A DNA stretch of 6,578 bases from NCBI GenBank assembly GCA_937954195.1, contig CALFYR010000694.1:1-6578 (forward strand), given 5' to 3'. The translations under genes and the position numbers were made by a program. The stretch is from an uncultured Dehalococcoidia bacterium. Its GTDB lineage: Bacteria > Chloroflexota > Dehalococcoidia > Tepidiformales > Tepidiformaceae. A model generated the notes under the pieces. It was not told the origin of the DNA and made no database searches. It saw nothing but the letters and a program-made list of their open reading frames with translations. Every line of letters starts with the position of its first letter. Within the stretch, counting starts at the first letter, position 1. Positions 5,899 through 6,578 of the stretch are shown piece by piece.

Positions 5899-5904
5899 AG
5901 TGTA
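5899..5904 (-). promoter_or_regulatory. -10 element of the ferredoxin gene, predicted leaderless start
   Basis: TACACT (5904-5899 on the minus strand) fits TAnnnT and ends six bases before GTG 5892, giving +1 at the start codon. The six bases CTCCCC rule out an SD. No clear -35 or TG extension was found, so the call rests on the hexamer, its exact spacing and the matching pattern at hicB and at 6066. Confidence 0.45.
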
Positions 5905-5907
5905 CTT

Positions 5908-6002
5908 GGTGTGGTGGGGAGTGGGTTGGGGTTGGGGGAGGGTGTGGTGGGTTGGGGCTTGAGCCCTTCCTTTCGGTCGGGCCTCCTGGGGGTGTGGTGG
6001 GG
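5908..6002 (+). repeat. Three direct copies of an 11-base G/T repeat
   Basis: GGTGTGGTGGG occurs exactly at 5908-5918, 5941-5951 and 5991-6001 in the gap between the divergent ferredoxin and right-edge hydrolase genes. Start-to-start spacings are 33 and 50 bases. The first and third copies extend one further G. They could be binding sites for a shared regulator, or products of the low-complexity G/T bias of this gap. A small GGGC/GCCC hairpin (5955-5966) lies between copies two and three. Confidence 0.6.
5916..5957 (+). other. Dense potential G-quadruplex sequence
   Basis: Seven runs of three or more G occur at 5916-5919, 5923-5925, 5928-5931, 5934-5938, 5940-5942, 5949-5951 and 5954-5957, separated by one to six bases, so several overlapping four-tract quadruplexes are possible on the plus strand. 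More G-tracts (5988-5992, 5999-6002, 6045-6048, 6050-6053, 6061-6065) continue up to the ATG at 6066. Confidence 0.6.
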
Positions 6003-6053
6003 TGTGGCTGTCACGCGCTTGCTGACGCGCGCGCCTCTGATTGTGGGGTGGGG

Positions 6054-6059
6054 TAGAGT
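6054..6059 (+). promoter_or_regulatory. -10 element of the right-edge hydrolase, predicted leaderless start
   Basis: TAGAGT fits TAnnnT and ends six bases before ATG 6066, the same spacing as at hicB and the ferredoxin. Its TAG is an in-frame stop, so the gene cannot begin upstream. The GGGGG directly touching the ATG is too close to act as a normal SD. No -35 was recognised. Confidence 0.5.
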
Positions 6060-6065
6060 CGGGGG

Positions 6066-6578
6066 ATGACCGAATCGGTGTTTCCGGGGGCGGAGTTTGA
6101 GGTGGCGCTGCCGCGGGCGGCGGGGTGGAATGCGGCGGGCCTGGATGAGGCGATTGGGTTCGCTCTGCGCCACCGGAGCAGCCAGTTCCTGGTGTGTCAT
6201 GGTGGGAGGATTGTGGCTGAGCGCTACGAGGGGTGCGGGGCGGATGACGCCGGCGATGTTTTTTCGGCGCAGAAGAGCCTGGTGGCGATCCTGGTGGGGA
6301 TTGCGGTGGACAGGGGGATGTTGGCGATTGATGACGCGGTCTCGAAGTACCTCCCAGCGGGCTGGTCGAGGCTGGAGCGGGACGTGGAATCGCGGGTGCG
6401 GATTCGGCACCTGATGAACATGACGACGGGGATGGACGATTCGCTCGCGGCCTCGGGGACGATGGGTGAGACCTGGTACTACAACACACCGGCGTACCAG
6501 GAGTTGAAGCGGGTGTTGCCCCGGGCGTGCGGGATGTCGATCGATGAGATGACGAGCGGCTGGATCGTGGAACCGCTG
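6066..6578 (+). CDS. Class C beta-lactamase-fold serine hydrolase, N-terminal part (3' end beyond window)
   Basis: The frame from ATG 6066 stays open for 171 residues to the window edge. It shows LVCHGGRIVAERYEG (42-56, the first strands), the nucleophile motif FSAQKS (66-71) with SxxK Ser67 and Lys70, VAILVGIAVDRGMLAIDDAVSKYLP (73-97), IRHLMNMTTGM (113-123) and WYYNTPAYQEL (137-147), whose Tyr138-Tyr139-Asn140 fits the YxN motif. This is the layout of the AmpC / EstB / 6-aminohexanoate-dimer-hydrolase superfamily. Family activities range from beta-lactam and ester to amide hydrolysis; the substrate is unknown. No signal peptide is visible, so probably cytoplasmic. The start is forced by an in-frame TAG at 6054. 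Codons ending in G (GCG, GTG, GGG, CTG) are prominent, matching the G-rich plus strand around it. It is not closely related to the class A-type hydrolase at 697-2415 despite the shared SxxK chemistry. Confidence 0.9.
   Translation, partial: MTESVFPGAEFEVALPRAAGWNAAGLDEAIGFALRHRSSQFLVCHGGRIVAERYEGCGADDAGDVFSAQKSLVAILVGIAVDRGMLAIDDAVSKYLPAGWSRLERDVESRVRIRHLMNMTTGMDDSLAASGTMGETWYYNTPAYQELKRVLPRACGMSIDEMTSGWIVEPL

Noticed and set aside
5893..6489. N-terminal extension of the ferredoxin frame (about 199 residues rich in Pro, Ser, His)
   Set aside because: It runs through the G-rich intergenic region and antisense to the right-edge hydrolase; the ferredoxin domain begins right after GTG 5892.

Overview
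The window is GC-rich (about two thirds GC by eye) chromosomal DNA, densely coding, with short intergenic gaps. No rRNA, tRNA, CRISPR, integrase or insertion sequence was seen. Protein styles, starts without Shine-Dalgarno sequences and high GC suggest a Chloroflexota (Dehalococcoidia-like) or actinobacterial genome; this placement is an inference and weak.

Left block (1-4052, all on the minus strand, transcribed right to left): an ABC-F ATPase (4052-2481), then a membrane-anchored class A beta-lactamase-related serine hydrolase (2415-697), then the N-terminal half of a cytochrome P450 (646-1, cut by the window edge). Gaps of 65 and 50 bases suggest an operon, although the hydrolase may also have its own promoter (TATGAT followed by a 12-base perfect palindrome).

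Middle block (4053-4851): a divergent control region with inverted repeats, then a hicB-hicA toxin-antitoxin pair on the plus strand with overlapping ATGA start/stop codons. hicA converges on the next gene so tightly that both stop codons share one CTAG.

Right block (4848-6578): on the minus strand a thioredoxin-fold 2Fe-2S ferredoxin (5892-5524) followed by a dienelactone-hydrolase-family enzyme (5477-4848). Diverging from them on the plus strand is the N-terminal part of a class C beta-lactamase-fold serine hydrolase (6066 to the edge). The gap between them is strongly G-rich on the plus strand, with three copies of an 11-base direct repeat and a run of seven G-tracts.

The most striking pattern is in the starts. 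hicB, the ferredoxin and the right-edge hydrolase each have a TAnnnT -10 hexamer ending exactly six bases before the start codon, as expected for leaderless mRNAs. The dienelactone hydrolase has the same geometry with a perfect TTGACA 17 bases upstream of a poor -10. No clear novel multi-gene system was found; the ABC-F / SxxK hydrolase / P450 grouping only invites a resistance or cell-wall hypothesis.
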